Shown here piece by piece: positions 19,283 to 28,990 of a stretch of DNA of 64,000 nt. The stretch comes from an uncultured Methylococcaceae bacterium. Lineage in GTDB: Bacteria > Pseudomonadota > Gammaproteobacteria > Methylococcales > Methylomonadaceae. Where the stretch lies: NCBI GenBank assembly GCA_903938485.1, contig CAJADF010000040.1:16103-80102 (forward strand), in the 5' to 3' direction. The first letter of the stretch is position 1; each line of letters starts with the position of its first letter. Below the pieces are notes generated by a model. That model searched no databases. It saw only the letters and a program-made list of their open reading frames with translations, and was not told the DNA's origin. Both the position numbers and the translations under genes were made by a program.

Positions 19283-20467
19283 ATGCAAGAATTTCATAGA
19301 ATAAGTCGTTTACCTCCCTACGTTTTTAATATTGTAAATGAATTAAAAGCCAAAGCCAGAGCCGCTGGTGAGGATATCATTGATTTTGGTATGGGAAATC
19401 CGGATCAACCGACGCCTCAACACATTGTTGATAAATTAATAGAAGCAGTACAACGTCCCGATACCCATCGTTATTCAGTTTCAAAAGGTATTCCGCGTTT
19501 AAGAAAAGCTATTTGCAATTGGTACAAAACTCGTTTTGATGTAGATTTAGATCCAGAAACAGAAGCGATAGTTACCATTGGTTCTAAAGAAGGTTTAGCG
19601 CATTTAGCGTTAGCTACATTAGGCCCGGGTGATGTGGTTTTGGTGCCCAATCCGGCTTATCCTATTCATCCTTATGGTGTTGTAATTGCCGGCGCTGATT
19701 TGCGCCATGTGCCTATGGTTCCGGGTGGTGACTTTTTTGAAGAACTTCAAAAAGCCATTGTTGATTCATGGCCTAAACCTAAGATGCTCATCTTAAATTT
19801 TCCAGGTAATCCTACAACGCAGTGTGTCGAGTTAGATTTCTTTGAGAAAATTGTTGCGGTTGCTAAACAGCATAATATATGGGTAGTGCAAGATATTGCC
19901 TATGCAGATATCGTGTTTGACGGATATAAAACGCCTTCTATTTTGCAAGTTGAAGGCGCAAAAGATATCGCAGTGGAATTTTTCTCCATGTCTAAAAGTT
20001 ATAACATGCCGGGATGGCGAGTCGGCTTTATGTGCGGTAATAAAGAATTAGTGTCTGCTTTAGCACGTATTAAATCGTATCTTGATTATGGGACTTTTGC
20101 TCCCATTCAGATTGCTGCTATCGCTGCCTTAGAAGGACCACAAGACTGTGTTGCTGAGATCGCTGAGATGTATAAAAAGCGTCGCGATGTGTTATGTGAA
20201 GGTTTAAATGCGGCGGGTTGGCCTGTAGAAAAACCAAAAGCAACGATGTTTGTCTGGGCAAAAATACCTGACGCTTATTTAGCAATGGGTTCTTTAGAGT
20301 TTTCTAAAAAACTACTATTAGAAGCAAAAGTGGCCGTGGCACCGGGTGTTGGATTTGGTAATTATGGTGATGATCATGTGCGCTTTGGTTTAATTGAAAA
20401 TGAACATCGTACTCGCCAAGCGGTTAGAGGCATAAGAATGATGATGAAAAAAGACGGTGTTATTTAG
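19283..20467 (+). CDS. alaC: Alanine-type aminotransferase AlaC
   Basis: This 394-residue class I PLP aminotransferase probably interconverts alanine/pyruvate and glutamate/2-oxoglutarate. The N-terminal [19 protein letters not shown] and [18 protein letters not shown] are typical of AlaC (YfdZ). The PLP lysine lies in [15 protein letters not shown]. It is followed by hom and thrC, a conserved arrangement with the threonine branch; the neighbour genes make an amino-acid biosynthetic role likely. Exact substrate choice is inferred from family. Confidence 0.9.
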   Translation: MQEFHRISRLPPYVFNIVNELKAKARAAGEDIIDFGMGNPDQPTPQHIVDKLIEAVQRPDTHRYSVSKGIPRLRKAICNWYKTRFDVDLDPETEAIVTIGSKEGLAHLALATLGPGDVVLVPNPAYPIHPYGVVIAGADLRHVPMVPGGDFFEELQKAIVDSWPKPKMLILNFPGNPTTQCVELDFFEKIVAVAKQHNIWVVQDIAYADIVFDGYKTPSILQVEGAKDIAVEFFSMSKSYNMPGWRVGFMCGNKELVSALARIKSYLDYGTFAPIQIAAIAALEGPQDCVAEIAEMYKKRRDVLCEGLNAAGWPVEKPKATMFVWAKIPDAYLAMGSLEFSKKLLLEAKVAVAPGVGFGNYGDDHVRFGLIENEHRTRQAVRGIRMMMKKDGVI

Positions 20468-20532
20468 GACGACTGCACTAGCAACTGTCTCAATCACTTT
20501 GGAATGTGAACGAATTTTAACTGGAGCTTAAC

Positions 20533-21843
20533 TTGAAACCCGTAAAAGTAGGTGTATTAGGACTCGGTACTGTCGGTGGCGGTACTGTTAATGTCTTAAA
20601 GCGCAACGTTGTAGAGATTGCCCGTCGTGCTGGTAGAGAAATAGTAATTACTCGGGCTTCTGCAAAAGATTTAAATAAAGCGCGGATTTGTGATACTCAA
20701 GGTATTCTTTTAAGTAATGATCCCATGGACATTATCAATGATCCTGAGATTGAGATAGTTTTAGAATTAATTGGTGGTGCCGGCCCTGTTAAAGAATGGG
20801 TGTTAAAAGCCTTAGAAAACGGAAAACATGTGGTTACTGCTAATAAATCTTTAATTGCCTTACATGGTAATGAGATTTTTGCTAAAGCCAGTGAGAAAGG
20901 CGTCATCGTGGCATTTGAAGCCGCTGTAGCCGGCGGTATTCCAATTATTAAAGCCATACGTGAAGGTTTAAGTGGTAATGAGATTGAATGGTTAGCCGGT
21001 ATTATTAACGGCACGGGTAATTTTATTCTTACCGAAATGCGTGATAAAGGTCGCGATTTTTCTGATGTCTTAGCTGAAGCCCAGGCTTTAGGTTATGCAG
21101 AAGCCGATCCTACGTTTGATGTTGAAGGTATTGACGCGGGCCATAAATTAACTATTTTAGCGTCAATTGCGTTTGGCATTCCTTTACAATTTGATAAAGT
21201 ATTCACTGAAGGTATTACGCAAATAACACGTCTTGATGTGGAATATGCTGAACAATTAGGTTATCGCATTAAACATTTAGGCATTGCCAGAAAAACAGCA
21301 GAGGGCATTGAGCTAAGAGTCCATCCTACTTTAATCCCTGAGCGTCGCTTAATTGCTAATGTTAATGGCGTGATGAACGCTGTGCTAGTTAAAGGTGATG
21401 CCGTGGGAGCTACGCTTTATTATGGCGCGGGTGCGGGTGCAGAACCGACTGCTTCTGCTGTTGTGGCTGATGTGGTTGATGTCGTAAGAGCTCTAACTTC
21501 TGATCCAGAGAATAGAGTGCCACATTTAGCTTTTCAAGCCGACGCCATCGCAGATATCCCCGTATTAAGCTCTGAGAGTTTTAAAACGTCTTATTACCTT
21601 CGTTTAAATGCAGAAGATAAACCAGGCGTATTAGCTGATGTTACTCGAATTTTGGCGCATCACAATATCAGTATTGAAGCCATCATTCAAAAAGAACCCC
21701 CACGTGACGAAACTAACATCCCCATAATTTTGCTAACCCAAATTACTTTAGAAAAAGAAATGAACGCGGCGATTGCAGAAATCGAAGCTTTAAAAACAGT
21801 GACTGGAAAAGTCAATCGCATCCGCCTAGAAACCTTAGGATAA
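20533..21843 (+). CDS. hom: Homoserine dehydrogenase
   Basis: The 436-residue monofunctional enzyme reduces aspartate semialdehyde to homoserine. It has the Rossmann loop GLGTVGGGTV, catalytic-domain blocks NKSLIALHG, GIINGTGNFIL and YAEADPTFDVEGIDAGHKL, and a C-terminal ACT domain (YYLRLNAEDKPGVLADVTRIL), where threonine feedback is normally sensed. Translation starts at TTG 20533 with a good upstream GGAG. No aspartokinase is fused. It sits 9 bases before thrC. Confidence 0.96.
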   Translation: MKPVKVGVLGLGTVGGGTVNVLKRNVVEIARRAGREIVITRASAKDLNKARICDTQGILLSNDPMDIINDPEIEIVLELIGGAGPVKEWVLKALENGKHVVTANKSLIALHGNEIFAKASEKGVIVAFEAAVAGGIPIIKAIREGLSGNEIEWLAGIINGTGNFILTEMRDKGRDFSDVLAEAQALGYAEADPTFDVEGIDAGHKLTILASIAFGIPLQFDKVFTEGITQITRLDVEYAEQLGYRIKHLGIARKTAEGIELRVHPTLIPERRLIANVNGVMNAVLVKGDAVGATLYYGAGAGAEPTASAVVADVVDVVRALTSDPENRVPHLAFQADAIADIPVLSSESFKTSYYLRLNAEDKPGVLADVTRILAHHNISIEAIIQKEPPRDETNIPIILLTQITLEKEMNAAIAEIEALKTVTGKVNRIRLETLG

Positions 21844-21852
21844 TTACATATT

Positions 21853-22926
21853 ATGCATAAACATTACACTGGATTAATTGAGCGTTACAAAGATCGTTTA
21901 CCGGTTAGCGCAAGCACTCGCATTATTAGCTTGAATGAAGGCAATACGCCGCTGATTCAATTACAAAACATTCCTAGAATGTTAGGTAAAGACGTTGATA
22001 TTTATGTAAAGTTTGAAGGTTTAAATCCAACAGGTTCATTTAAAGACCGTGGTATGACCATGGCTGTTACCAAAGCGGTTGAAGAGGGTAGTCAAGCGAT
22101 TATCTGTGCTTCAACAGGTAACACTTCTGCTTCTGCAGCGGCTTATGCCGCACGTGCAGGCATTAAAGCTTTTGTATTGATTCCTGATGGCAAGATTGCT
22201 TTAGGAAAGTTGGCGCAAACGCTGATGTACAACGCGACCATTATTCAGATTAATGGTAACTTTGACCAAGGTATGGAATTGGTTAAAGAAGTTGCTAACC
22301 ATGCGCCAGTAACCATCGTTAACTCAATTAACCCATTCAGATTAGAAGGTCAAAAAACCGCTGCATTTGAAATTGTAGATGATCTAGGTTTTGCGCCTGA
22401 TTATCACTGTTTACCTGTGGGTAACGCCGGTAATATTTCGGCTTATTGGAAAGGTTATAAAGAATACGCTTTAGATAGAGTTTGTGGTAATCGCCCAGTC
22501 ATGTGTGGTTATCAAGCGGCAGGCGCTGCGCCATTTGTCGCGGGACATCCTATCGAAAATCCTGAAACTTTAGCTACAGCGATTCGTATTGGTAATCCCC
22601 AATCTTGGGATTTTGCTTGGGCTGCTCAACAAGAATCAGGTGGCTGGTTTGATAAATTTTCTGATGCGGAAATCTTAGTCGCGCAAAAGATGTTATCGCA
22701 ATATGAAGGTATCTTTTGTGAACCCGCATCTGCCACTTCATTAGCCGGTGCCATTCAAGACATTAAGTCCGGTAAAATTCCTGAAGGTAGCAAAATAGTC
22801 TGTACTTTAACAGGCAACGGTATTAAAGATCCTGAAATTGCTATGCAACAATGTGCTGACTCTAAACCATTCACTATTGATGCAGACCTTGATGCTGTTA
22901 AACGCGCTATCTTAGATAGTTTATAA
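21853..22926 (+). CDS. thrC: Threonine synthase ThrC
   Basis: The 357-residue PLP enzyme converts O-phosphohomoserine to threonine. The PLP lysine is in NPTGSFKDRGM, the phosphate loop region in LPVGNAGNISAYWKGYKE, and the C-terminal TLTGNGIKDPE is present. The short form (about 350 residues) is normal for this clade. It is 9 bases from hom. thrB, which would supply the substrate, is not in the window. No leader peptide or attenuator was seen upstream of the hom-thrC pair. Confidence 0.96.
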   Translation: MHKHYTGLIERYKDRLPVSASTRIISLNEGNTPLIQLQNIPRMLGKDVDIYVKFEGLNPTGSFKDRGMTMAVTKAVEEGSQAIICASTGNTSASAAAYAARAGIKAFVLIPDGKIALGKLAQTLMYNATIIQINGNFDQGMELVKEVANHAPVTIVNSINPFRLEGQKTAAFEIVDDLGFAPDYHCLPVGNAGNISAYWKGYKEYALDRVCGNRPVMCGYQAAGAAPFVAGHPIENPETLATAIRIGNPQSWDFAWAAQQESGGWFDKFSDAEILVAQKMLSQYEGIFCEPASATSLAGAIQDIKSGKIPEGSKIVCTLTGNGIKDPEIAMQQCADSKPFTIDADLDAVKRAILDSL

Positions 22927-22969
22927 ATCTAGTCACCTAAATATTTTGCAATTGAGAAGAATTAACCTA

Positions 22970-24157
22970 ATGAAATTGAGTTCCACAATAGTTTTTTGTT
23001 TGATCTTACTAGGCGTAAGTCAGGCTAACGCGGCAGTCTATAAATTGCCGGCAAAAAAAGGAGATAGGGTTGTTGCTCTGGTTCCAGAAGAAACGCTGAC
23101 CGTTAAGGCCGATCATGATCAAACCTTATTAGATATCGCTAGACGATTTAATCTGGGTCAAACAGAAATTGTTACTCTTAATCCTAAATTAGATCGTTGG
23201 TTGATTAAAACAGGTACCGAAATTCGTTTACCTAATAGACGCATTTTGCCTGATAGTCCCCATGATGGCATTACACTTAACATTGCTGAGTATCGTATGT
23301 ATTATTATCCAGCGAGTGCTCCGGGTATTGTTCGGTCTTATGCACATGGTGTGGGTCGTCAAGATTGGCAAACGCCATTGGGCAGAACGACTGTTGCTAA
23401 AAAAGTAAAAGATCCTGCTTGGCATCCACCTGAGTCTATTAGACGAGAACATGCGGCTAATGGCGATTTCTTACCTGAGATTGTGCCGCCCGGCATACAT
23501 AATCCTTTAGGGGCTTATGCCTTATATTTAAACTTACCCGGTGATTATCGTATTCATGGGACTGATATCGATAAGATATTTGGTATTGGTATGCAAATCA
23601 CGCATGGTTGTGTCCGTATGTATCCTGAAGATATTGATGCTTTGTATCATTCAGCAGAAATTGGTACACCCGTTTATATCGTTAAACAACCGATTAAAGT
23701 GGGATGGCTAAATAATTCGCTTTATGTAGAAGCTCACCCTGATTTAGAAGGGGAAGAAAAAACGCAAGATCAACGTTTTGCGATAGCCTTAGCTTTAATT
23801 CAAAAAATTAATGGCGGTGAAACACCTGAGTTTGATCAGGTAGCTTTAAATAAAGCTTTAGCAGATTTAGATGGTGTACCGGTAGAGATTTATGAAGGTG
23901 TTCCTCCTTTATATGTAGATCCAACCCCTGTGCCAGATCTTGCCAAAGGCAAAGTATCCAGTAGTAAAAAAGGCGCTAAAAAAGCGAATAAGTCTGCAAA
24001 AGCTGATACAGTAAAAACAGCCGCTAAATCTGCTAAAGTTACGCATGCCGCTGATAAAAAAGTTGCAGAAAAAGTAACTAAAGATAAGTCTACTAAAGAA
24101 AAAACCGTGATTAAAGCACAGAGCGGTACTAAAGGTGGTTATTATCACGGCGATTAA
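22970..24157 (+). CDS. L,D-transpeptidase with LysM domain (ErfK/YbiS type)
   Basis: This 395-residue periplasmic enzyme should form L,D-crosslinks or attach proteins to peptidoglycan. The start at ATG 22970 puts a clean Sec signal peptide first; a TTG 8 codons earlier is less likely. A LysM-like segment (about residues 45-95, ending LIKTGTEIRLPNRR) precedes the YkuD catalytic domain, with His in YRIHGTDI and nucleophile Cys in ITHGCVRMYPED. The last 70 residues are a Lys/Ala-rich basic tail (KKGAKKANKSAK), longer than in E. coli paralogues and perhaps wall- or polymer-binding. A second, LdtD-type transpeptidase is at 36.3 kb. Confidence 0.9.
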   Translation: MKLSSTIVFCLILLGVSQANAAVYKLPAKKGDRVVALVPEETLTVKADHDQTLLDIARRFNLGQTEIVTLNPKLDRWLIKTGTEIRLPNRRILPDSPHDGITLNIAEYRMYYYPASAPGIVRSYAHGVGRQDWQTPLGRTTVAKKVKDPAWHPPESIRREHAANGDFLPEIVPPGIHNPLGAYALYLNLPGDYRIHGTDIDKIFGIGMQITHGCVRMYPEDIDALYHSAEIGTPVYIVKQPIKVGWLNNSLYVEAHPDLEGEEKTQDQRFAIALALIQKINGGETPEFDQVALNKALADLDGVPVEIYEGVPPLYVDPTPVPDLAKGKVSSSKKGAKKANKSAKADTVKTAAKSAKVTHAADKKVAEKVTKDKSTKEKTVIKAQSGTKGGYYHGD

Positions 24158-24205
24158 AACTAGATTTTTAGCCAGATTATTTACCTGTGGTTTGTATAAT
24201 AAATC

Positions 24206-25579
24206 ATGAGTAAAAAAATAAAAATTGCCTATGTGTGCGACCAATGCGGTGCTGATTATCCGCGTTGGGGTGGGCAATGCACCAGTTGTGGTGAATGGAA
24301 TACCATTAAAGAAGTACGCTTAGGATCGACTAGTTCAGAACGTAGTAGTCGTTCTGGTTATGCCGGTAGCCGGTCAGAAGTTAAACTTTTAGCCAATGTT
24401 AATTTAACGCAAGCTGAACGTATTTCTACAGGCATATCAGAATTTGATAGGGTTTTAGGCGGTGGCATAGTCTGTGGTAGTGTCGTCTTAATTGGTGGTG
24501 CGCCCGGAGCTGGTAAAAGTACCTTATTATTACAGGCCATCGCTAACATTGCAGACCGAGGTGTACAAGTTCTGTATGTTTCTGGCGAAGAATCCTTACA
24601 ACAAATAGCCGAACGCGCCTTCCGTTTAAAATTACCCGCCGAAAAAATCATGATGCTGATGGAAACATCCGTTCAACGCATTTGCGATGTCTTAGATGAA
24701 GTTAAGCCTCAAATATTAGTGATTGATTCTATCCAAGTTATGCACACCCAAGAGGCTGAGTCTGCGCCCGGTTCTGTGTCTCAAGTGCGAGAGTCTGCGA
24801 GTTATCTGACTCAATATGCTAAAAAACACCAGGTTTCAATTTTTATGGTCGGTCATGTGACTAAAGATCAATCTTTAGCCGGGCCTATGACCTTAAGCCA
24901 TATTGTTGATACGCAAGTGATGCTAGGGTCTACTGATGATGCACGCTTTAGGGTTTTAAGAGCCGATAAAAATCGCTTTGGCAGTGTGGGTGAGTTAGGT
25001 TTTTTTGCTATGGATAGCACGGGATTAAAAGAAGTAAAGAACCCTTCTGCCATGTTTTTAAATAGAGCAGAAAAGCCTTCATCAGGGAGCGTGGTCACCG
25101 TACTATGGGAAGGCACTAGGCCTTTATTAGTTGAGATTCAAGCCTTAGTCGTCGACTGCCAATACGGCAATCCTAGACGCTTAGCCGTGGGCTTTGATCA
25201 AAATCGCTTGGCAATGTTGCTGGCAGTATTGCATCGACATGGCGGTGTCTTTACGGCTCAAGATGAAATATATGCCAATGTGGTGGGGGGCATAAAAGTC
25301 ACTGAAACCAGTTCTGATTTAGCCATTGTAATAGGCATAGTCTCTAGCTTAAAAGATAGAGTTATACCGCATGATGCGTTCTTTTTTGGTGAGATTGGTT
25401 TAAGTGGCGAAATTAGACCGGTTGCTAATGGTCATGCACGTTTGAATGATGCTGCTAAACATGGCTTTAAAAAAGCCATTATCCCTAAAGCGAATGTACC
25501 CAAAACCCCAATTAAAGGCTTGCAGATTTATGGGGTTGCTACTTTATCTGAAGCATTAACTATCTCGGCTGAATTATAA
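24206..25579 (+). CDS. radA: DNA repair protein RadA
   Basis: The 457-residue RecA-like branch-migration ATPase works in recombination intermediate processing. An N-terminal C4 zinc finger (CDQCGADYPRWGGQCTSCGEW) is intact. The Walker A motif is GGAPGAGKSTL and Walker B LVIDSIQV; the RadA-specific RADKNRFGSVGE motif is present. A Lon-like C-terminal domain follows. Length is normal. It is convergent with the kinase-like gene at 25651; the 71-base gap shows no obvious terminator. Confidence 0.96.
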   Translation: MSKKIKIAYVCDQCGADYPRWGGQCTSCGEWNTIKEVRLGSTSSERSSRSGYAGSRSEVKLLANVNLTQAERISTGISEFDRVLGGGIVCGSVVLIGGAPGAGKSTLLLQAIANIADRGVQVLYVSGEESLQQIAERAFRLKLPAEKIMMLMETSVQRICDVLDEVKPQILVIDSIQVMHTQEAESAPGSVSQVRESASYLTQYAKKHQVSIFMVGHVTKDQSLAGPMTLSHIVDTQVMLGSTDDARFRVLRADKNRFGSVGELGFFAMDSTGLKEVKNPSAMFLNRAEKPSSGSVVTVLWEGTRPLLVEIQALVVDCQYGNPRRLAVGFDQNRLAMLLAVLHRHGGVFTAQDEIYANVVGGIKVTETSSDLAIVIGIVSSLKDRVIPHDAFFFGEIGLSGEIRPVANGHARLNDAAKHGFKKAIIPKANVPKTPIKGLQIYGVATLSEALTISAEL

Positions 25580-25650
25580 CCAGCCTTTCTCACTCATTAC
25601 CATAGCGCCATATTCTGCTGCTGTTTTGGTATTACAAGCAGTTAATACGA

Positions 25651-26541
25651 TTAAGAGGAAGCTTTTTCAGGATAAACGCTGTATTCAAATCCTAAGGTTT
25701 CTTCCCATTTATACAGCATAGCGATAGTCACAGAATGGGCTAAATCTAAAGCCGTAATACCAGATCCTACTTCAGCATTAGCCTCTTCAGATAAAATATC
25801 CGCAGCAATTAACTTAGCACCTAGTTTGTGGGCATCAACGACTTTTTGGTGGCCATTTTTAATATAAATAAAACCGTTACACACAAAAACTTTAACCGCG
25901 TCATTTTCTGCCAAGGAATCGTCTTCAGCTAACTCTTTGATGGATTGGGTTGGTAACAATTTTTTGGGGGTGACCCAAAGTTGTGCGAATATGTGTGCTT
26001 TTAACCATAAATCAAAGCAATCTTTAATCTTTTGAGCAATCACTTCTGGCGTGGTAAAAGAGGTATCAATGACCAAATCGTAGTTGCTGTATTTTCTGAA
26101 CTGGACATTGTAAAGATGATTAAAGCGCTGATCTTCTATACTCTGGCGTTTTAGATTGTTTTCTAGAGTTACTGCTAGGGATGGGTTATGTTCGTCCCCT
26201 CTAGCGGCGTTAAAGACTCTTTCTGCACCAACTACAGTATCTACTGCTAAAAACACTTTGAAGGCATTCGGTATAAAGTGCCAAGCTAAACGCGAATCTA
26301 AAATTAATTGCTCTTGAGTTTTGCCCAATTCAACCACATAAGCATCAATTTCATCATCAATACTACGATCAGTTTGAGATATTTTGTTCAACTCAAGCGT
26401 AGTGACACCGCGGCGCGTAGCAATTTCTCTTTGGATGGTGCCGGTGCCAATAATATCAAACTGCGTGAGATCTTTTAGTGCTTTGGCTACCGAGGATTTG
26501 CCACTGCCGATATCGCCAGACATTACAATAATATTCTTCAT
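25651..26541 (-). CDS. Cytidylate-kinase-like P-loop protein with an extra C-terminal domain
   Basis: The 296-residue protein starts with a nucleotide-kinase fold: Walker A GDIGSGKS (residues 9-16), IIGTGTIQREIATRRGV, and LDSRLAWHFIPNAFKVFLAVD, resembling the LID/NMP region of Cmk-like enzymes. About 100 residues beyond a standard Cmk (from about residue 195) form an additional region ending LAHSVTIAMLYKWEETLGFEYSVYP, which I do not recognise. It is probably cytosolic. It is next to rlmJ on the same strand with 72 bases between. It may be a nucleotide kinase or a regulatory protein using that fold; the canonical cmk gene next to rpsA is expected elsewhere. Confidence 0.7.
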   Translation of the reverse strand: MKNIIVMSGDIGSGKSSVAKALKDLTQFDIIGTGTIQREIATRRGVTTLELNKISQTDRSIDDEIDAYVVELGKTQEQLILDSRLAWHFIPNAFKVFLAVDTVVGAERVFNAARGDEHNPSLAVTLENNLKRQSIEDQRFNHLYNVQFRKYSNYDLVIDTSFTTPEVIAQKIKDCFDLWLKAHIFAQLWVTPKKLLPTQSIKELAEDDSLAENDAVKVFVCNGFIYIKNGHQKVVDAHKLGAKLIAADILSEEANAEVGSGITALDLAHSVTIAMLYKWEETLGFEYSVYPEKASS

Positions 26542-26613
26542 AATCAGTGTGCTTGTTTATCCAAGTTAATTAGTGGGGATTTTAGCATTAAACTTTAATA
26601 TAGGGCAGTCTAG

Positions 26614-27456
26614 CTACTCTGTAATTAAGGTTTTAATACGAAAATGTCCTGCACCCTCAATACCTAGCGTATTTGCTAAGTAAGGCAGAGTGTTTTGTAA
26701 TTCGGCAGCTAATTTCCAGGGCGGATTAATAACAATCATACCGCTAGCTGTCATGCCATGCCCTGTGGTGTCAGCTTTTATGCCCAATTCATAAAGCTGT
26801 ACATTTTTAAGCGGGCTGGCTTTAAGAGCATTTTCTAGTTGAATATTTCTGCTCCGATCAACGACGGGATACCACAACGCAAAAGTACCCTGAGCAAAGC
26901 GTTTATAAAACTTAAATAAAGACGCTACGACCTTATCGTAATCACTTTTAATCTCGTAAGACGGATCAATTAATACTAAGCCTCGATTAGGTTTCGGTGG
27001 TAATAGCCCAAGCGTGTTTTTTAAACCATCGGTGTGTTGAAGGGTAATGCGCTTATCTTTTTTGATGGCTTGCTTTAATAGATTAATTTCGGTGGGATGC
27101 AGTTCATGCGCAAATAAATGATCTTGCTGACGAAGATAAAGCTGAATAATTAAGGGTGAACCAGGATAGATAGTTAGTTTATCCGTAGGATTAAAACTTT
27201 TAATGACCTTAACGTAATCTGCCACCGCATCTGGCAAATTATCTAACTCCCATAATGCGCCTATGCCATTATCAAATTCTTTATTTTTTTGCGCATAATC
27301 ACTATTTAATTGATAGCCACCCGCACCCGCGTGCGTATCAATACAACAAAAGGGTTTGTCTTTAGTGTTTAAGTGCTTAAGAATTTTAATTAAAACTAAA
27401 TGTTTTAAAACATCGGCAAAATTGCCCGCATGAAAAGAGTGTCTGTAACTGAGCAT
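26614..27456 (-). CDS. rlmJ: 23S rRNA (adenine(2030)-N6)-methyltransferase RlmJ
   Basis: The 280-residue enzyme methylates A2030 of 23S rRNA. It opens with the family signature MLSYRHSFHAGNFADVLKH, has the SAM-site region IDTHAGAGGYQL, and the catalytic motif VLIDPSYE (a D-P-S/P-Y form of NPPY). The C-terminal SGMIVINPPW is typical. The start overlaps the end of the DUF155 gene by one base, so the two are co-transcribed. Length is normal. Confidence 0.94.
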   Translation of the reverse strand: MLSYRHSFHAGNFADVLKHLVLIKILKHLNTKDKPFCCIDTHAGAGGYQLNSDYAQKNKEFDNGIGALWELDNLPDAVADYVKVIKSFNPTDKLTIYPGSPLIIQLYLRQQDHLFAHELHPTEINLLKQAIKKDKRITLQHTDGLKNTLGLLPPKPNRGLVLIDPSYEIKSDYDKVVASLFKFYKRFAQGTFALWYPVVDRSRNIQLENALKASPLKNVQLYELGIKADTTGHGMTASGMIVINPPWKLAAELQNTLPYLANTLGIEGAGHFRIKTLITE

Positions 27457-28250
27457 TAAGAAAGTTTACTAGCGATGGTCATACCAATTTCGAAAGCGAT
27501 TAACCAGATGATGATCCATTCTAAAATAGTTGAGTGGCGATGTTTTTGTTCATCCGCTAACATTTCGAATAACTCATGAATCGTTTCAAGTTTTTTAGAT
27601 AACACTTGGGTGCGGGGCGCTATTTCTAAATATTTTGCTGTGATGGTATAAAAAGATTCATATTCTGGATATTCCCAAAAGAAATCCGGCGTATCTAACA
27701 AATCGTAATTTAAAATGATATCGCTCTTCGTTAAGAACAATTGCCCGCGTATTTTGGCAATTTTATAGCGACTGAGTTTGATGCGACCATTTTCTGCTAA
27801 TGATTTAGGAATATAGCTGGTGTTATTAATGGTAGTAATGGCATTGGTTTCAAATGAGGCCAATTTAATAGACTGCGCCATGCCTTGAGACAAGGCGAAT
27901 ATTAAAATGGGATCAGACGATTCAATTTCAATATGATCTTCAATAATACGGGTAATAGGGCAGTTAAGTGCAAATGTAAAGAAATCTTCTTCTATTATGG
28001 CTAATGGGAATTCTGCGTGTTCTAATAACAATTGATGTAATTTTGTTTGCGCTTCTTGGCTAACATTCCAGTGCACAACAGCGCCATAGGCAAATACCAC
28101 TGACCAAGAATTATCATCTTCTATTAATAACGCGCCTTTAATAATACGAATTAGCGTTGATTCAGAGAGTAGCGCCGCTAATTCGTTAATATCAAAACGT
28201 AATGCCAGACAAAATGCGGCACATTTTTGGGTAGAGCTAGTTGATGACAT
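27456..28250 (-). CDS. DUF155 (RMD1/YagE) family protein
   Basis: The protein is 264 residues from the ATG at 28250. An upstream in-frame start at 28316 would overlap the neighbouring gene and is less likely. It belongs to the DUF155/RMD1 family: an acidic N-terminal half (IIEEDFFTFAL, DHIEIESSDPILIFALSQGMAQS), the conserved LTKSDIILNYDLLDTPDFFWEYPEYE segment, and one C-terminal transmembrane helix (EWIIIWLIAFEIGMTIAS). The eukaryotic homologues are mitochondrial-translation related; the bacterial role is unknown. It is coupled to rlmJ. Confidence 0.85.
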   Translation of the reverse strand: MSSTSSTQKCAAFCLALRFDINELAALLSESTLIRIIKGALLIEDDNSWSVVFAYGAVVHWNVSQEAQTKLHQLLLEHAEFPLAIIEEDFFTFALNCPITRIIEDHIEIESSDPILIFALSQGMAQSIKLASFETNAITTINNTSYIPKSLAENGRIKLSRYKIAKIRGQLFLTKSDIILNYDLLDTPDFFWEYPEYESFYTITAKYLEIAPRTQVLSKKLETIHELFEMLADEQKHRHSTILEWIIIWLIAFEIGMTIASKLS

Positions 28251-28272
28251 AGGGGTCAAATTAAATCCATGA

Positions 28273-28692
28273 TTATTTATCAACGATATTAAGTAACCAG
28301 CCACTTTCTGCTTCACATTCTGAATACTTGGCTTTAACTTTTATATTGATACGCGCATAAGTGTCATGTAGAGATGCCGGCAGTTTACTCTTAATAATGT
28401 AATAAGGATCTTTAAATTCAGCCTCAAACTCTACCGGTATATTTTTAACCGTGATAGAAATTAAATCTGCATTAAGGATGTTGTGGGCAATAAATGAAAA
28501 CTCAGCCCCAGGAATAACGGTAGTTAAATGTGCTGGGATAAATTTACTTAATTGTGGTTTACAAACACCCATCCCGCTGCTGCTGCCTTTGGGGCCACCC
28601 ATATGACCACTGTGATGTTCTGCTGCTTGAGTTGATAGATTAACTGATAACGACAAAATCGAAGATAAAGCGAGTAATGTTATTTTTTTCAT
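28273..28692 (-). CDS. Exported protein with a His/Met/Gly-rich N-terminus
   Basis: The 139-residue protein has a Sec signal peptide (MKKITLLALSSILSLSVNLSTQA). The mature N-terminus, EHHSGHMGGPKGSSSGMGVCKP, is rich in His, Met and Gly and contains one Cys; the second Cys is near the C-terminus (SECEAESGW), so a disulfide is possible. The middle reads like a small beta-sandwich domain (PGAEFSFIAHNILNADLISITVKNIPVE). No family is recognised; metal binding is only a guess from composition. It is the first gene of the DUF155-rlmJ block. Confidence 0.75.
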   Translation of the reverse strand: MKKITLLALSSILSLSVNLSTQAAEHHSGHMGGPKGSSSGMGVCKPQLSKFIPAHLTTVIPGAEFSFIAHNILNADLISITVKNIPVEFEAEFKDPYYIIKSKLPASLHDTYARINIKVKAKYSECEAESGWLLNIVDK

Positions 28693-28840
28693 TGATATGC
28701 TCTTTATTATTAATTAACACTGGATGCTTTTAATATAAATATTAAGGGTTAATCGCTTAACACCTATATTATGTCTATATTATCAAAGCCTGTTTAACTA
28801 AGTCGAGAAAAAGCTTTAAATCGAGGGAAATCTTTAAGTT

Positions 28841-28990
28841 ATGTATTTTGATGGTAGGTGTTCGGTTTGGCTTATGGGCTATTTATCTAATTCAGGGGTT
28901 GCACTTGAAAAAGATAATATTTATATGCGCCTTGTAACTAAAGATGAGATAACGATGGATTATTCTTTATGTGATACTGGTATTGTATAG
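28841..28990 (+). pseudogene. Possible SET-domain methyltransferase remnant
   Basis: A 49-codon open stretch reads like the C-terminal half of a small bacterial SET domain. The segment around IYMRLVTKDEITMDYSLCD parallels the common pattern VALRDIKxGEEITxDY, and the preceding MGYLSNSGV sits where the NHSCxPN motif is expected but lacks its His-Ser-Cys. A stop lies two codons upstream of the ATG and nothing SET-like precedes it in this frame. The resemblance is by eye and over a short stretch, so it could be chance. Confidence 0.35.

Noticed and set aside
20468..20532. Threonine attenuator or riboswitch before hom
   Set aside because: The 65-base gap has no Thr/Ile-rich leader peptide and no paired stem-loops.
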